Source of the DNA: Rhizobium sp. Q54
GTDB taxonomy: Bacteria > Pseudomonadota > Alphaproteobacteria > ATCC43930 > CGMCC-115725
Length of the DNA: 56,775 nt
Reading direction: 5' to 3'
Assembly: GCA_945861155.1 (NCBI GenBank)
Contig: CAMATN010000014.1
Location: 1 to 56,775, forward strand
Part shown: piece by piece, positions 1 through 7,446 of the stretch
Position numbering within the stretch: the first letter of the stretch is position 1
How the letters are laid out: each line of letters opens with the position of its first letter
Notes under the pieces: model-generated
Database searches by the model: none
The model's input: the letters and a program-made list of their open reading frames with translations, nothing else
What the model was told of the DNA's origin: nothing
Program-made: the position numbers and the translations under genes

Positions 1-1263
1 CTCCCGTCCCGGCCGGATGCCCGGCGGCTGGGCGGCCAGCGCCGCGCGCTGCACCGCCGGGTCGGACACGCGCAGCGCGGCGCGGGCGAGCCGTCCGGGA
101 TTGGCGAAGGCGCGCTGCGGCACGACCGTCGCGGCGCCGCGGTTGGTCAGCGGCAGGTAGCTCGCCCGATCGAGCCGGGCCGGGTCGCGCACGATGCCGG
201 CATTGATCGCCTGGATATATCGCGAATCGTTCGTGTAGCTCGGCCAGTACGGCTCGCGCGGACCGAGCGGGAACCAGCCGACGACCGGAGCCCGCGACGC
301 CGCCGCCAGGGTCGCGCCCGGATCGTCGAGGAACGAGACCAGCGCCGGAGAGTAGACCGGCTGCTGCACATAGCCGCCGGGGACCCAGCCCCAGCCGCCG
401 TCGAGATAGGCCCAGCGCCCGTAATGCGACGGGGCGAACCCCCAGGGCTGGGCATCAACCCAGTTCCAGCCCCACGGCGCCACCCAGACCCAGTTCCCGT
501 CGCGGTAGGGCACCCAGCCCGCCCGCAGCGATTTCGGGTACCACACATCGCCGTAATCGGCGACCTGGCGCCAGGAGCCGTGCGCGTCGAGCTCCTCGTA
601 GCCGGTCATTCGCGGCGACAGGTAATAGGGGGCCGCGAGGCGATCCTTCTGGTAGTCGCGCGACCGGCACCACGCGGCGAAGGCGTCGGGCGCGGCGCGT
701 TCAGAGGATGCGGTCAAGGTGTCGGTCCCGGCGATCACCGCGGCCTCGCCCGCCTTGACCCCGATATCGACCGTCCCGCCGACAAACCGGGCGCTGCCCT
801 CGAACACCGCGACCCGCGCCGGCTGGTCCGCGCTGCCGGCGTCGATGTCGTAGATGCCGGGCTGCAGCAGCCACACGGCGCCGCGCGGTATGTCGATCGC
901 GACGCTGTTGCCCTCGCCAAGCTCGCGCAGATGCAGGTTGACCCGGCCCTGCGGGAGCGCGACCCGCATGACCTGCTCGTCGAGTTTGGTAACATCGAGC
1001 GCGGTATCGGCCGACAGGGCAATCGTCTGCGGCCCGACCCGGATCTCGGCGCGCGATCGGGGCCCCGTCCACAACGATCCGCCGGTGGCGACCGGGTAGT
1101 TGATCGCGGCCGCCGACCATTCGGTCTCGCCGGCGGTGTGGAACGCGAGCTGGCCCGAGACAAAGCTGACCCGTCCGACCTGTGCCGGCGCGGCCTCCTC
1201 GGCTAATGCCGGGATTGCTGCGGTCAGGACGAGAACCAGGAGACTGACGACGAAGCGGCGCAT
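1..1263 (-). CDS. Secreted FecR/DUF6600-type protein, C-terminus cut by window edge
   Basis: The frame is open from the ATG at 1263 to base 1 (421 codons, no stop), so the C-terminus lies outside the window. The N-terminus (MRRFVVSLLVLVLTAAIPALA) is a clear signal peptide, so the mature protein should be periplasmic or surface-exposed. Residues about 25-200 resemble a FecR-like beta domain (GRVSFVSGQLAFHTAG, then repeated VAL/VAI strands). Residues about 225-300 are very rich in Trp, Gly and Tyr (WVPYRDGNWVWVAPWGWNW, GRWAYLDGGWGWVPGGY), the pattern I associate with DUF6600 proteins. No enzymatic motif is visible. It is encoded on the same strand as the acyl-CoA genes to its right but about 100 bases separate them and no functional link is evident. 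Start chosen because it precedes the signal peptide directly. Function unknown. Confidence 0.75.
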   Translation of the reverse strand, partial: MRRFVVSLLVLVLTAAIPALAEEAAPAQVGRVSFVSGQLAFHTAGETEWSAAAINYPVATGGSLWTGPRSRAEIRVGPQTIALSADTALDVTKLDEQVMRVALPQGRVNLHLRELGEGNSVAIDIPRGAVWLLQPGIYDIDAGSADQPARVAVFEGSARFVGGTVDIGVKAGEAAVIAGTDTLTASSERAAPDAFAAWCRSRDYQKDRLAAPYYLSPRMTGYEELDAHGSWRQVADYGDVWYPKSLRAGWVPYRDGNWVWVAPWGWNWVDAQPWGFAPSHYGRWAYLDGGWGWVPGGYVQQPVYSPALVSFLDDPGATLAAASRAPVVGWFPLGPREPYWPSYTNDSRYIQAINAGIVRDPARLDRASYLPLTNRGAATVVPQRAFANPGRLARAALRVSDPAVQRAALAAQPPGIRPGRE

Positions 1264-1367
1264 GGCGACATCCGAAAAATGGCGTGCTCGGGACGATGAA
1301 GGCGGCGCCCCGCGGCATACCTCGTAAACGCCCGGAACGATCGCTGCTCCCGCCGGCTCCTCGCGGA

Positions 1368-2540
1368 TCACCCTCGCGCGATCAAGCTGCGGCCGATCAG
1401 CTGTCGGTGAATCTGATTGGTGCCTTCCCAGATCTGCGTGATCTTGGCGTCGCGCAACAGCCGCTCGACCCGGTATTCCTTGATGTAGCCGTAGCCGCCG
1501 TGGAGCTGCACCGCTTCGGTGGCGATGCGCATCGCCAGGTCGGAGGCCCGCATCTTCAGCATCGACGCCTCGATGGCGATGTCGTCGATGTTGCGCTCGA
1601 TCAGATCCGCGACATGCCACAGCCACGCTTCGCACATCGCCAGATCGGTGGCGAGGTCGGCGAGCAGAAACTGGATGCCCTGGAACTCGATGATGCGCCG
1701 GCCGGACTGGCGCCGCTCGTTGATATAGGCGACCGCATCCTCGAACGCGGCGCGGGCGATGCCGAGCGCGTGCGCGGCAACGCTCGGGCGCGACTTGTTG
1801 AGCGCCGCCAGCAACAGCTTCAGGCCTCCGCCCGGCTCACCGAGCAGATTGTCGCGCGGGACCCGGCACTCCGCAAAGCCCAGCGCCGCGGTCGACGCCG
1901 CCCGGTGCCCCATCTTGTCCTCCTTGCGCAGGATTTCGAGGCCCGGGGTGCCTTTTTCAATGATGATTGCGGTGATCGCCTGGCGCGGGTCGTCGATCCC
2001 GGCCCATTTGCCGAACACCAGAGTGAGTTCGGCCACATCGCCGTTGCTGATGAAAATCTTGCCGCCCGACACGATGACCGTGTCGTCGCCGTCGGGAGTG
2101 AAGTGGGTCGTCATGCCGGTCGCATCCGAGCCGGCATTAGGCTCGGTGATCGCCAGCGCGGCGATCGCCCCCTCGGCGACGCGCGGCAGCAGTCGCTCTT
2201 TCTGCGCCTCGGTCCCGAAATCGATCAGCGGTTTCGTCGCGTGGAAATTGGTCGCCCAGATGATGCCGGTCGAGGCGCACGCCTTCGATATTTCCCGCAC
2301 GCACGCCAGATAGGCGGCGTAGCTGAGGCCGGCCCCGCCATAAACCTCGGGCACGAACATCGCATTGAGCCCAAGCGCGTTGATCGCTCGTATATTATCC
2401 CACGGAAATTCGCCCGAGCGGTCGTAAGCCCCGGCCCGCGGCGCGATCTCGTCCCGCGCCAGCGCCGTGACGCTGTCGAGCAGCAATCGCTCCTCCGGCG
2501 ACAGCGCCGGCATCGCATCGAGGCGGTCGAACAGGGTCAT
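1368..2540 (-). CDS. Acyl-CoA dehydrogenase
   Basis: A 390-residue FAD-dependent acyl-CoA dehydrogenase that would introduce an alpha,beta double bond into a CoA thioester and pass electrons to ETF. The three family regions are present: an alpha-helical N-terminus, the flavin-binding middle (ALAITEPNAGSDATGM around residue 130), and the C-terminal helical domain ending in IWEGTNQIHRQLIGR. Glu372 of the EGTN motif is the expected catalytic base. Length is typical. It is followed upstream on the same strand by an enoyl-CoA hydratase (2691-3458) and an AMP-forming ligase (3463-5205), with a palindromic repeat block filling the 150-base gap to the hydratase. Together they form a plausible activation-oxidation-hydration series for a carboxylic acid. 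The true substrate cannot be told; the BadI-like gene at 6087 makes an alicyclic acid possible. Confidence 0.92.
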   Translation of the reverse strand: MTLFDRLDAMPALSPEERLLLDSVTALARDEIAPRAGAYDRSGEFPWDNIRAINALGLNAMFVPEVYGGAGLSYAAYLACVREISKACASTGIIWATNFHATKPLIDFGTEAQKERLLPRVAEGAIAALAITEPNAGSDATGMTTHFTPDGDDTVIVSGGKIFISNGDVAELTLVFGKWAGIDDPRQAITAIIIEKGTPGLEILRKEDKMGHRAASTAALGFAECRVPRDNLLGEPGGGLKLLLAALNKSRPSVAAHALGIARAAFEDAVAYINERRQSGRRIIEFQGIQFLLADLATDLAMCEAWLWHVADLIERNIDDIAIEASMLKMRASDLAMRIATEAVQLHGGYGYIKEYRVERLLRDAKITQIWEGTNQIHRQLIGRSLIARG

Positions 2541-2554
2541 CGCGGCACACCGGG

Positions 2555-2699
2555 CCCGACCCCCACCCCAACCCTCCCCTGCAAGCGGGGGAGGGGGTTA
2601 GTCGGAGCGGCCCGACCACAACCCCTCCCCTGCAAGCGGGGGAGGGAGGGACCCGCGCCGGAGGCGTGGGAGGGTGGGGGTTTCTCCCCCTCACCCATC
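2555..2699. repeat. GC-rich palindromic repeat block (two copies)
   Basis: The space between the acyl-CoA dehydrogenase and enoyl-CoA hydratase genes holds two near-identical hairpins (about 2572-2596 and 2622-2650) with CCCTCCCC and GGGGAGGG arms around a GCAAGC centre. They are embedded in mirror-like flanks (CCCCACCCC on the left, GGGTGGGGG on the right). A third copy lies inside the ligase gene at 4608-4692. It looks like a dispersed REP/MITE-type element rather than a simple terminator. Confidence 0.75.
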
Positions 2700-3458
2700 C
2701 CGGAACACCGGTTTGCGCTTTTCGACAAAGGCCGTCATGCCCTCGACCGCGTCCGCCGTCTGGAAGGCCAGAGTGCTCAGATCGGCCTCGATCTGCAGCC
2801 CGTCATGCAATGGCAGATCATGGGCGCGGCGGATCGCGTCGCGCGCGAGCCCCAGGACCGGCAGGCTGTAGCCGGTCATCTCGCGGGCGAAGATTTGGCC
2901 GGCCTCGACCAGATCGCCCTCGACGATATGGTTGACCAGGCCGATGCGCTCGGCCTCGGCGGCATCGATCGTGCGGCCGGTCAGGATCAATTCGGTGGCG
3001 CGCGCTTCGCCGACCATACGCGGCAGCCGCTGCGTCCCGCCATAGCCCGGAATGAGCCCGAGCTTGATCTCGGGAAAGCCGAGCTTGGCGGAGGGCGCCG
3101 CCAGCCGGAAGGTGCAGGCGAGCGCCAGTTCGAGGCCGCCGCCAAAGGCATAGCCGTTGATCAGCGCAATCGACGGCATCGACAGATGATCTAATTTGGC
3201 CAACACGGACTGGCCGAGCATCGCGCCGGAACGCTGCTCTACGAGGCTGCGCCCCATCAATTCCTTGATGTCGGCGCCGGCCGAAAAGGCGCGGTCGCCA
3301 GCCCCGGTCACGAGGAGCGCGCGGGCGTTGCTGTCGGCGATCGAATCTATCATCCGGCTCAGATCGTGCAGCTGGGCGAAGCTGAGCGCGTTCAATGCCT
3401 CGGGCCGGTCGAGCGTGATCAGCGCCAATTCGTCGATGCGGGTCATGTGGATCGCCAT
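2691..3458 (-). CDS. Enoyl-CoA hydratase/isomerase family protein
   Basis: A 255-residue crotonase-family protein expected to hydrate a 2-enoyl-CoA made by the neighbouring acyl-CoA dehydrogenase. Visible family motifs are the N-terminal ITLDRPEALNALS, the oxyanion-hole segment FSAGADIKEL, the GYAFGGGLELALACTFRLA motif, and the catalytic-Glu region FPEIKLGLIPGYGGTQRLPR, in which both active-site glutamates of true hydratases seem to be kept. The C-terminus ends in AFVEKRKPVF, also typical. I chose the ATG at 3458: it lies four bases after the ligase stop and is preceded by GAGAGGGA about seven bases upstream. A longer frame running into the ligase gene has no supporting SD. Likely co-transcribed with the ligase and dehydrogenase. 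The exact substrate is unknown. Confidence 0.9.
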   Translation of the reverse strand: MAIHMTRIDELALITLDRPEALNALSFAQLHDLSRMIDSIADSNARALLVTGAGDRAFSAGADIKELMGRSLVEQRSGAMLGQSVLAKLDHLSMPSIALINGYAFGGGLELALACTFRLAAPSAKLGFPEIKLGLIPGYGGTQRLPRMVGEARATELILTGRTIDAAEAERIGLVNHIVEGDLVEAGQIFAREMTGYSLPVLGLARDAIRRAHDLPLHDGLQIEADLSTLAFQTADAVEGMTAFVEKRKPVFRDG

Positions 3459-3462
3459 GCGC

Positions 3463-5205
3463 TCAGTCCCTCTCAGTCCAGCGCACCGGCGCCGGCCGGA
3501 TGCGGCCCGCCCGCGCCCATTCAACAAGCTCGCGCTTCAGGATCTTGCCGCTCGCGGTCAGAGGATACGCCGTCATCGCGATGAAATATTCCGGCATGTC
3601 GTAACGCGACAGCCCGGCCTCGTGGAGATGGGCCAAGAGCTCCTCCGGCTCGGCCTCGGCGCCGTCATGGAAGATCACCGACAGGCAGACTTTCTCGCCG
3701 AGCCGCTGATCGGCGACGCCGAATACGGCGACCCGGGCCACCGCCTTGTGGCGCATCGCCAAATCCTCGATCCGCGCCGGGTGGATGTTGTGGCCGCCGC
3801 GGATGATCAGATCCTTCTTGCGGCCGACGATTTCGAGACAGCCCTGGTCGTCGAGCCGCCCGAGATCGCCCGACATGAACCAGCCGCCGCGATTGAACGA
3901 ATCCTCGGTGGCCTCCTGGTTGTCGAAATAGCCCAAGGTCAGGCAGGCGCCGGTGCCGCCGATCTCGCCGACCGCGCCGGGTGCGGCCTCGACATCGGGG
4001 TTGTCCTGGTCCCAGATGCGGATCTCGTAGGCCCGGCAGGCGCGCCCGCAAGTCGCGACGATGGTCTCCGGCGGGTCGCTCGGCAGCGTGTATTGATGCG
4101 AGCCGTTCTCGGTCATGCCGTAGACGTTCTGCGGAGTGACGCCGCGATCGACAAAAGCCTGCGCCACCTCGCGCGCGATCGGCGAGCCGGCCATGTAGAA
4201 ATTCTTGACCGCGCCGAGCCCATCGAGCCCGCGCCGGCGCAACTCGCCAAGAATATCCATCGCATGGGTCGGCACGCCCATTACATAGGTCGCCTCGGTT
4301 TCCAGGATCCAGTCGAGCGGCGTCATGCCGGCCGGGGGCGCGTTGACCACCAGTTCGAGCCCGGCCGCCATCATCTGCTCGATCGCGACGGTGCCGATGT
4401 GGTGGCTGATCGGGCTCAGGCTGAGCAGGATTGTGCTGGTGTCGTGATGCCAGTCCTCGACCATCGCCCGGCCGTTGGCCAACAGCGTGTTGTCGGAATG
4501 CATGACGCCCTTCGGCGTGCCCGTCGTGCCCGAGGTGAACGCGAGATAGACGATCTTGTCCGGGTTGTCGTCGACCGGCGGCATCGGCCGCCCATCTGCA
4601 GACTCACCCTCCCCCGCCCCCTCCCTAACCCTCCCCCGCAAGCGGGGGAGGGGAGGGTGGGGGTGAAGCAGGGGAGGGTAGGGTGGGGGTGGCAGCGGCA
4701 CGGCGGTCGCTGGCGTCGTCCCGTCGCCGAGCGAATACACCCGGCGCATCCCCGGCAAGTCGGCGACTGCGGCAAATATATCGGCGGTCTTGGCGTCGGC
4801 GCCGTAACCGGGCTGCGCGAACAATGCCGCGGCACGGGTGCGGGTCAACAGCCCGACGATCTCGGCAACCGTGTAGTTCTGGTGCAATGACGGGTTGCAG
4901 ACATAGCCCTGGCGCGAGCACGCCAGGAACACCGCAACCGACTCGACCCGGCTCGGCAGCCACACCGCAACCCGCTCGCCACGCTTGAGGCCGGCCGCGT
5001 CGAGATCGGCCGCGACCGCATCGACCAGCTTTAACAGGGCGCTCCAGGTGAGCCGCCGCGTGCCGTCGCGCAACGCGAAATCATCCGGCCGCCGCGCCGC
5101 ATGCTCGCACAGCAGCGTGTAGAGCGTATCCGCGCGCCACAGCCCGTCGGCGTAATAGCGCCGCGCCGCCGCCGGGTCATGCAGGGTGAGGAGCGTGTTG
5201 GTCAT
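3463..5205 (-). CDS. AMP-forming acyl-CoA synthetase with an in-frame repeat insertion
   Basis: A 580-residue ANL-superfamily ligase that activates a carboxylic acid to its CoA thioester through an acyl-AMP. Motifs in order: the P-loop YLAFTSGTTGTPKG near residue 220, NVYGMTENG, GWFMSGDLGRLDDQG, the hinge region GRKKDLIIRGGHNIHP, and the C-terminal catalytic lysine in LTASGKILKREL. Between about residues 172 and 202 sits a Pro/Arg/Gly-rich stretch (PPPPYPPLLHPHPPLPRL...) that corresponds exactly to a copy of the palindromic repeat also found at 2555-2699. The reading frame runs through it, so the protein may carry a surface insertion. Without it the protein would be about 550 residues, normal for the family. 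It is first in a probable operon with the hydratase and dehydrogenase. Chain specificity cannot be read from sequence. Confidence 0.9.
   Translation of the reverse strand: MTNTLLTLHDPAAARRYYADGLWRADTLYTLLCEHAARRPDDFALRDGTRRLTWSALLKLVDAVAADLDAAGLKRGERVAVWLPSRVESVAVFLACSRQGYVCNPSLHQNYTVAEIVGLLTRTRAAALFAQPGYGADAKTADIFAAVADLPGMRRVYSLGDGTTPATAVPLPPPPYPPLLHPHPPLPRLRGRVREGAGEGESADGRPMPPVDDNPDKIVYLAFTSGTTGTPKGVMHSDNTLLANGRAMVEDWHHDTSTILLSLSPISHHIGTVAIEQMMAAGLELVVNAPPAGMTPLDWILETEATYVMGVPTHAMDILGELRRRGLDGLGAVKNFYMAGSPIAREVAQAFVDRGVTPQNVYGMTENGSHQYTLPSDPPETIVATCGRACRAYEIRIWDQDNPDVEAAPGAVGEIGGTGACLTLGYFDNQEATEDSFNRGGWFMSGDLGRLDDQGCLEIVGRKKDLIIRGGHNIHPARIEDLAMRHKAVARVAVFGVADQRLGEKVCLSVIFHDGAEAEPEELLAHLHEAGLSRYDMPEYFIAMTAYPLTASGKILKRELVEWARAGRIRPAPVRWTERD
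4608..4692. repeat. Palindromic repeat copy inside the ligase gene
   Basis: A third copy of the CCCTCCCC-GCAAGC-GGGGAGGG hairpin (core about 4628-4653) with G/C-rich flanks lies within the ligase coding region and keeps the frame open. It encodes a low-complexity Pro/Arg/Gly segment just before the AMP-binding P-loop domain, a place where homologues are expected to have a short loop. Confidence 0.75.
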
Positions 5206-5218
5206 CTCTCGCCTGTCA

Positions 5219-5245
5219 TTGACCGCGGACCAGAGATTGTATACA
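5219..5245 (+). promoter_or_regulatory. Candidate promoter/operator of the toxin-antitoxin module
   Basis: TTGACC at 5219-5224 and TATACA at 5240-5245 could be -35 and -10 boxes, although the 15-base spacer is short. The -10 box lies within the perfect palindrome TGTATACA (5238-5245), a plausible half of a ribbon-helix-helix operator. This would fit the autoregulation usual for ParD-like antitoxins. The ligase gene starts divergently at 5205. Confidence 0.4.
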
Positions 5246-5270
5246 TGTGAATCGTCCGATGGAGTGCGTC

Positions 5271-5522
5271 ATGAGCGTAGCAGATACGACGATCGTAACG
5301 GCGAGGATTGATGCGGCGCTCAAGGCGAAGCTGGAAGCGTTGTCCCGTGCCACCAAGCGCTCGAAATCATACCTCGCGGCAGAAGCCATTGCCGCGTATG
5401 TCGAGCTGAACGAATGGCAGATCAGCGAGATCGAGACCGGTATCGCCGAGCTGGGCAGGGGCGAAGTGCTATCCGATGAGGAGGTCGACGAGCTGTACAA
5501 GCGGTTGTCCCGCCGCGGGTGA
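5271..5522 (+). CDS. Antitoxin, ParD/CopG (ribbon-helix-helix) type
   Basis: An 83-residue protein with an N-terminal ribbon-helix-helix segment (TTIVTARIDAALKAKLEALSRA then KRSKSYLAAEAIAAYVEL) followed by an acidic tail (IETGIAELGRGEVLSDEEVDELYKRL) of the kind that wraps a toxin. This is the layout of ParD/RelB-like antitoxins, which bind DNA as dimers and neutralise the partner. Its stop overlaps the start of the toxin gene by four bases (GTGA), so the two are translationally coupled. A GTG start at 5247 is possible, but the ATG at 5271 begins the recognisable fold. The pair is inserted in the opposite orientation among minus-strand CoA-metabolism genes and next to a ligase gene remnant, suggesting recent arrival. 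Confidence 0.85.
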   Translation: MSVADTTIVTARIDAALKAKLEALSRATKRSKSYLAAEAIAAYVELNEWQISEIETGIAELGRGEVLSDEEVDELYKRLSRRG

Positions 5523-5797
5523 CGCCGCATCGGCTGGTATATTCGCGTCGTTACTCCCGTCAGTTGGAGGAGATCCACGAACGCATCGCGGCTGACAACC
5601 CGGCTGTTGCGCCGCGCATCGTCGAACGAATTCGGACAGCTGTGGAGCGCTGGCAGGAATTTCCCGCGATCGGCCGGCCCGGCCGGGTCGAAAACACGCG
5701 CGAGCTTGTCATCGCCGGGACTCCGTACATCGTTCCGTACCGGGTCAAGGGCGACATTGTTCAAATCATCGCAATCTTGCACAGCGCCCAGCGGTGA
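5519..5797 (+). CDS. Toxin, ParE/RelE superfamily
   Basis: A 92-residue protein with the ParE/RelE fold signature: N-terminal VYSRRYSRQLEEIHERIA, a central helix with ...RIVERIRTAVERWQEFPAIGRPG, the strand RELVIAGTPYIVPYRV, and the C-terminal strand DIVQIIAILHSAQR. ParE members poison DNA gyrase while RelE members cut mRNA on the ribosome; the sequence resembles the ParE side (PAIGRPGR and Y-IVPYRV), but the target is not proven. It starts with GTG overlapping the antitoxin stop (GTGA), indicating coupled translation so that antitoxin is made first. Length is typical and no truncation is visible. Confidence 0.85.
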   Translation: MTPHRLVYSRRYSRQLEEIHERIAADNPAVAPRIVERIRTAVERWQEFPAIGRPGRVENTRELVIAGTPYIVPYRVKGDIVQIIAILHSAQR

Positions 5798-5822
5798 CCC
5801 GACCGGTTTCCCTGAACCGCCG

Positions 5823-5903
5823 CAAACGCCGCGTTATCCCGTTTCGCAACGCAAAATCGTCCGGCCACTCAACCGCGTGCGGGTTGTACAGGGTGTTGCT
5901 CAT
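5823..5903 (-). pseudogene. Remnant of an acyl-CoA ligase N-terminus
   Basis: Read on the minus strand, this stretch gives NTLYNPHAVEWPDDFALRNG followed by ITRRL. It aligns with residues about 26-52 of the intact ligase at 3463-5205 (DTLYTLLCEHAARRPDDFAL, then RDGTRRL) with a three-residue gap; the DNA is also clearly similar. Beyond this the frame runs antisense into the toxin gene with no further similarity. It is best explained as a decayed fragment of a second ligase copy, left between the BadI-like gene and the toxin-antitoxin module. Confidence 0.55.
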
Positions 5904-6086
5904 TCGCTCAGAAGGCTCGTCCCTTGCAGTAGGTGTTTCGAAAATAGGCTGCCGCCTTCTTAAGCCTCTCGATCGGCACGTGAAGTGTCTGACGCCTGAT
6001 TACGCCTTCCCTCCTCTCCTTTATATGTTGGAGCCGCTCATCCATCGACGCCTCGGGGCCCGGGATCATAACGCAAGGTTGGTAGC

Positions 6087-6866
6087 TCAATGCCCGAACT
6101 GCTCCGGATCCGGCGTCCGCCGCTGGGCAAAAGCATCGCCCAGTTCGTGCGACTCGTCGCTTTCGAGATACCCCCGCAGCAGCAGATCGTGGGCCAATCG
6201 CGCGAGGCCGCCGACGCCGCCGTGGCGGGCGCTGAACGCGGTCTTGATCGCCGCGAGGGCGAAGGCGCCGCGCTCGGCGATTTCGAGCGCCATTTCGCGC
6301 GTCGCGGTGGCGAGCTGATCGTCCGGCACGACCGTGTTGATCATCCCCATGTCGAGCGCCTCGCGGGCGCTGATCCGCGGGTTCCTGAACCAGATCTCCT
6401 TCGCCTTTTTCTTGCCGACGAGGTCTTCGAGGTACCAGGTGCCGAAACCGGCGTCGAAGCTGCCCATCATCGGCCCGACCTGGCGGAATACGGCGCTTTC
6501 CTTGGCGATCGTGATGTCGCACATGACCTGCAGCACGTTGCCGCCGCCGACCGCAAAGCCGTTGACCGAGGCGATCACCGGCTTCTGCAGCCGCTCGATG
6601 CTCTCGTACATGTCGAGGGTCGGCAATACGCCGGCATAGAGCTTGGTATCCTCCATGCCCGCCTTGCGCCCGCCGATGCAGAAAAACCTGTCCCCGGCGC
6701 CGGTCAGCACCATCACCCGGGTCCGGGTCTCGCGGCGCACCGCGTTGATGCAGTCGCGCACCTCGTGGCACATCGTCTCGGTAAACATGTTGCCGTCGTC
6801 GGGCCGGTTCAGCGTCAAGGTCCCGACCGGGCCATCCTCCTCGTACAGGATCGTCTCGTAAGCCAT
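6087..6866 (-). CDS. Crotonase-family hydrolase, BadI/MenB-like
   Basis: A 259-residue crotonase-fold protein of the MenB/BadI branch. Diagnostic segments are GAGDRFFCIGG, GFAVGGGNVLQVMCDITIA, the long motif VGPMMGSFDAGFGTWYLED, and KKKAKEIWFRNPRISAREA. In this branch VGP-MGS-D-G-G is shared by naphthoate synthase and by 2-ketocyclohexanecarboxyl-CoA hydrolase (BadI), which opens the alicyclic ring in anaerobic benzoate or cyclohexanecarboxylate degradation. The neighbouring ligase, acyl-CoA dehydrogenase and hydratase on the same strand, and absence of any men genes, favour a BadI-like ring-opening role; this is inference. The start at 6866 begins with MAYETILYEEDGPVGTLTL, the family N-terminus, and faces divergently from the CinA-domain gene. 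Longer upstream frames are unsupported. Confidence 0.85.
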   Translation of the reverse strand: MAYETILYEEDGPVGTLTLNRPDDGNMFTETMCHEVRDCINAVRRETRTRVMVLTGAGDRFFCIGGRKAGMEDTKLYAGVLPTLDMYESIERLQKPVIASVNGFAVGGGNVLQVMCDITIAKESAVFRQVGPMMGSFDAGFGTWYLEDLVGKKKAKEIWFRNPRISAREALDMGMINTVVPDDQLATATREMALEIAERGAFALAAIKTAFSARHGGVGGLARLAHDLLLRGYLESDESHELGDAFAQRRTPDPEQFGH

Positions 6867-6950
6867 CGGCGGTGCTCCCTTCACGGCAAAGCCTTGCAAA
6901 ACCGCCGAGGGAATCGGCAAGGTTCCCACGGCTAAACTCGGAGGCGCTCG

Positions 6951-7442
6951 ATGATACAGGAACTGTTGCCCCAGGCGGAACGGATCGCGGCGGTGCTGAA
7001 GGCGCGCGGCGAGACGATATCGGTCGCCGAATCCTCGACCGCCGGCCTCATTTCGGCGGCGCTGCTCGCGGTCGGCGGCGCCTCTGCCTATTTCATGGGC
7101 GGCGCGGTCGTCTATACGCGCGCCTCGCGCACCGAATTGCTGCGGGTCACCGACGAGGAGTTTGCGGCCCTGACCGGCATCACGCCCTCGACCGAGCCCT
7201 ATGCGATGCTGTTCGCGCGCAAGATCAAGGAGCGCCTCAACACCACCTGGGCGGTCGGCGAGACCGGCACCGCGGGGCCGACCGGCAGCCGCTATGGCCA
7301 CGCCCCGGGGCATTCCTGCATCGCTGTCCTCGGCCCGGTCGAGCGCGCGATCACGGTCGAGACCGGCAGCGCCGACCGCGTCGACAACATGCGCGTCTTT
7401 TCGATCAAGGCGCTGGATCTACTCGAAAAAACCCTCGGCTGA
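6951..7442 (+). CDS. CinA C-terminal domain protein (nicotinamide-nucleotide amidase, PncC-like)
   Basis: A 163-residue stand-alone CinA C-terminal domain. Such proteins deamidate nicotinamide mononucleotide to nicotinate mononucleotide in pyridine-nucleotide recycling. The conserved VAESSTAGLISAALLAVGGAS motif near residue 25 and GETGTAGPTGSRYGHAPGHS near residue 105 correspond to the family active-site regions; the length matches PncC. The N-terminal molybdopterin-binding-like domain of full-length CinA is absent. It overlaps nothing and ends five bases before the convergent glycosyltransferase gene, so any terminator would lie within that gene. Confidence 0.85.
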   Translation: MIQELLPQAERIAAVLKARGETISVAESSTAGLISAALLAVGGASAYFMGGAVVYTRASRTELLRVTDEEFAALTGITPSTEPYAMLFARKIKERLNTTWAVGETGTAGPTGSRYGHAPGHSCIAVLGPVERAITVETGSADRVDNMRVFSIKALDLLEKTLG

Positions 7443-7446
7443 GGGA

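Noticed and set aside
1284-3194. Long plus-strand open frame opposite the acyl-CoA dehydrogenase and hydratase
   Set aside because: Antisense shadow of high-GC genes with clear family motifs on the minus strand; no motif of its own.
5908-6042. Short minus-strand frame ending in KAAAYFRNTYCKGRAF
   Set aside because: Looks coherent but uses rare AGG codons in a run and has no SD or recognised family; left as possible decayed sequence.
5794-6318. Plus-strand 174-codon frame after the toxin gene
   Set aside because: No motif; overlaps the BadI-like gene antisense and covers the ligase remnant.
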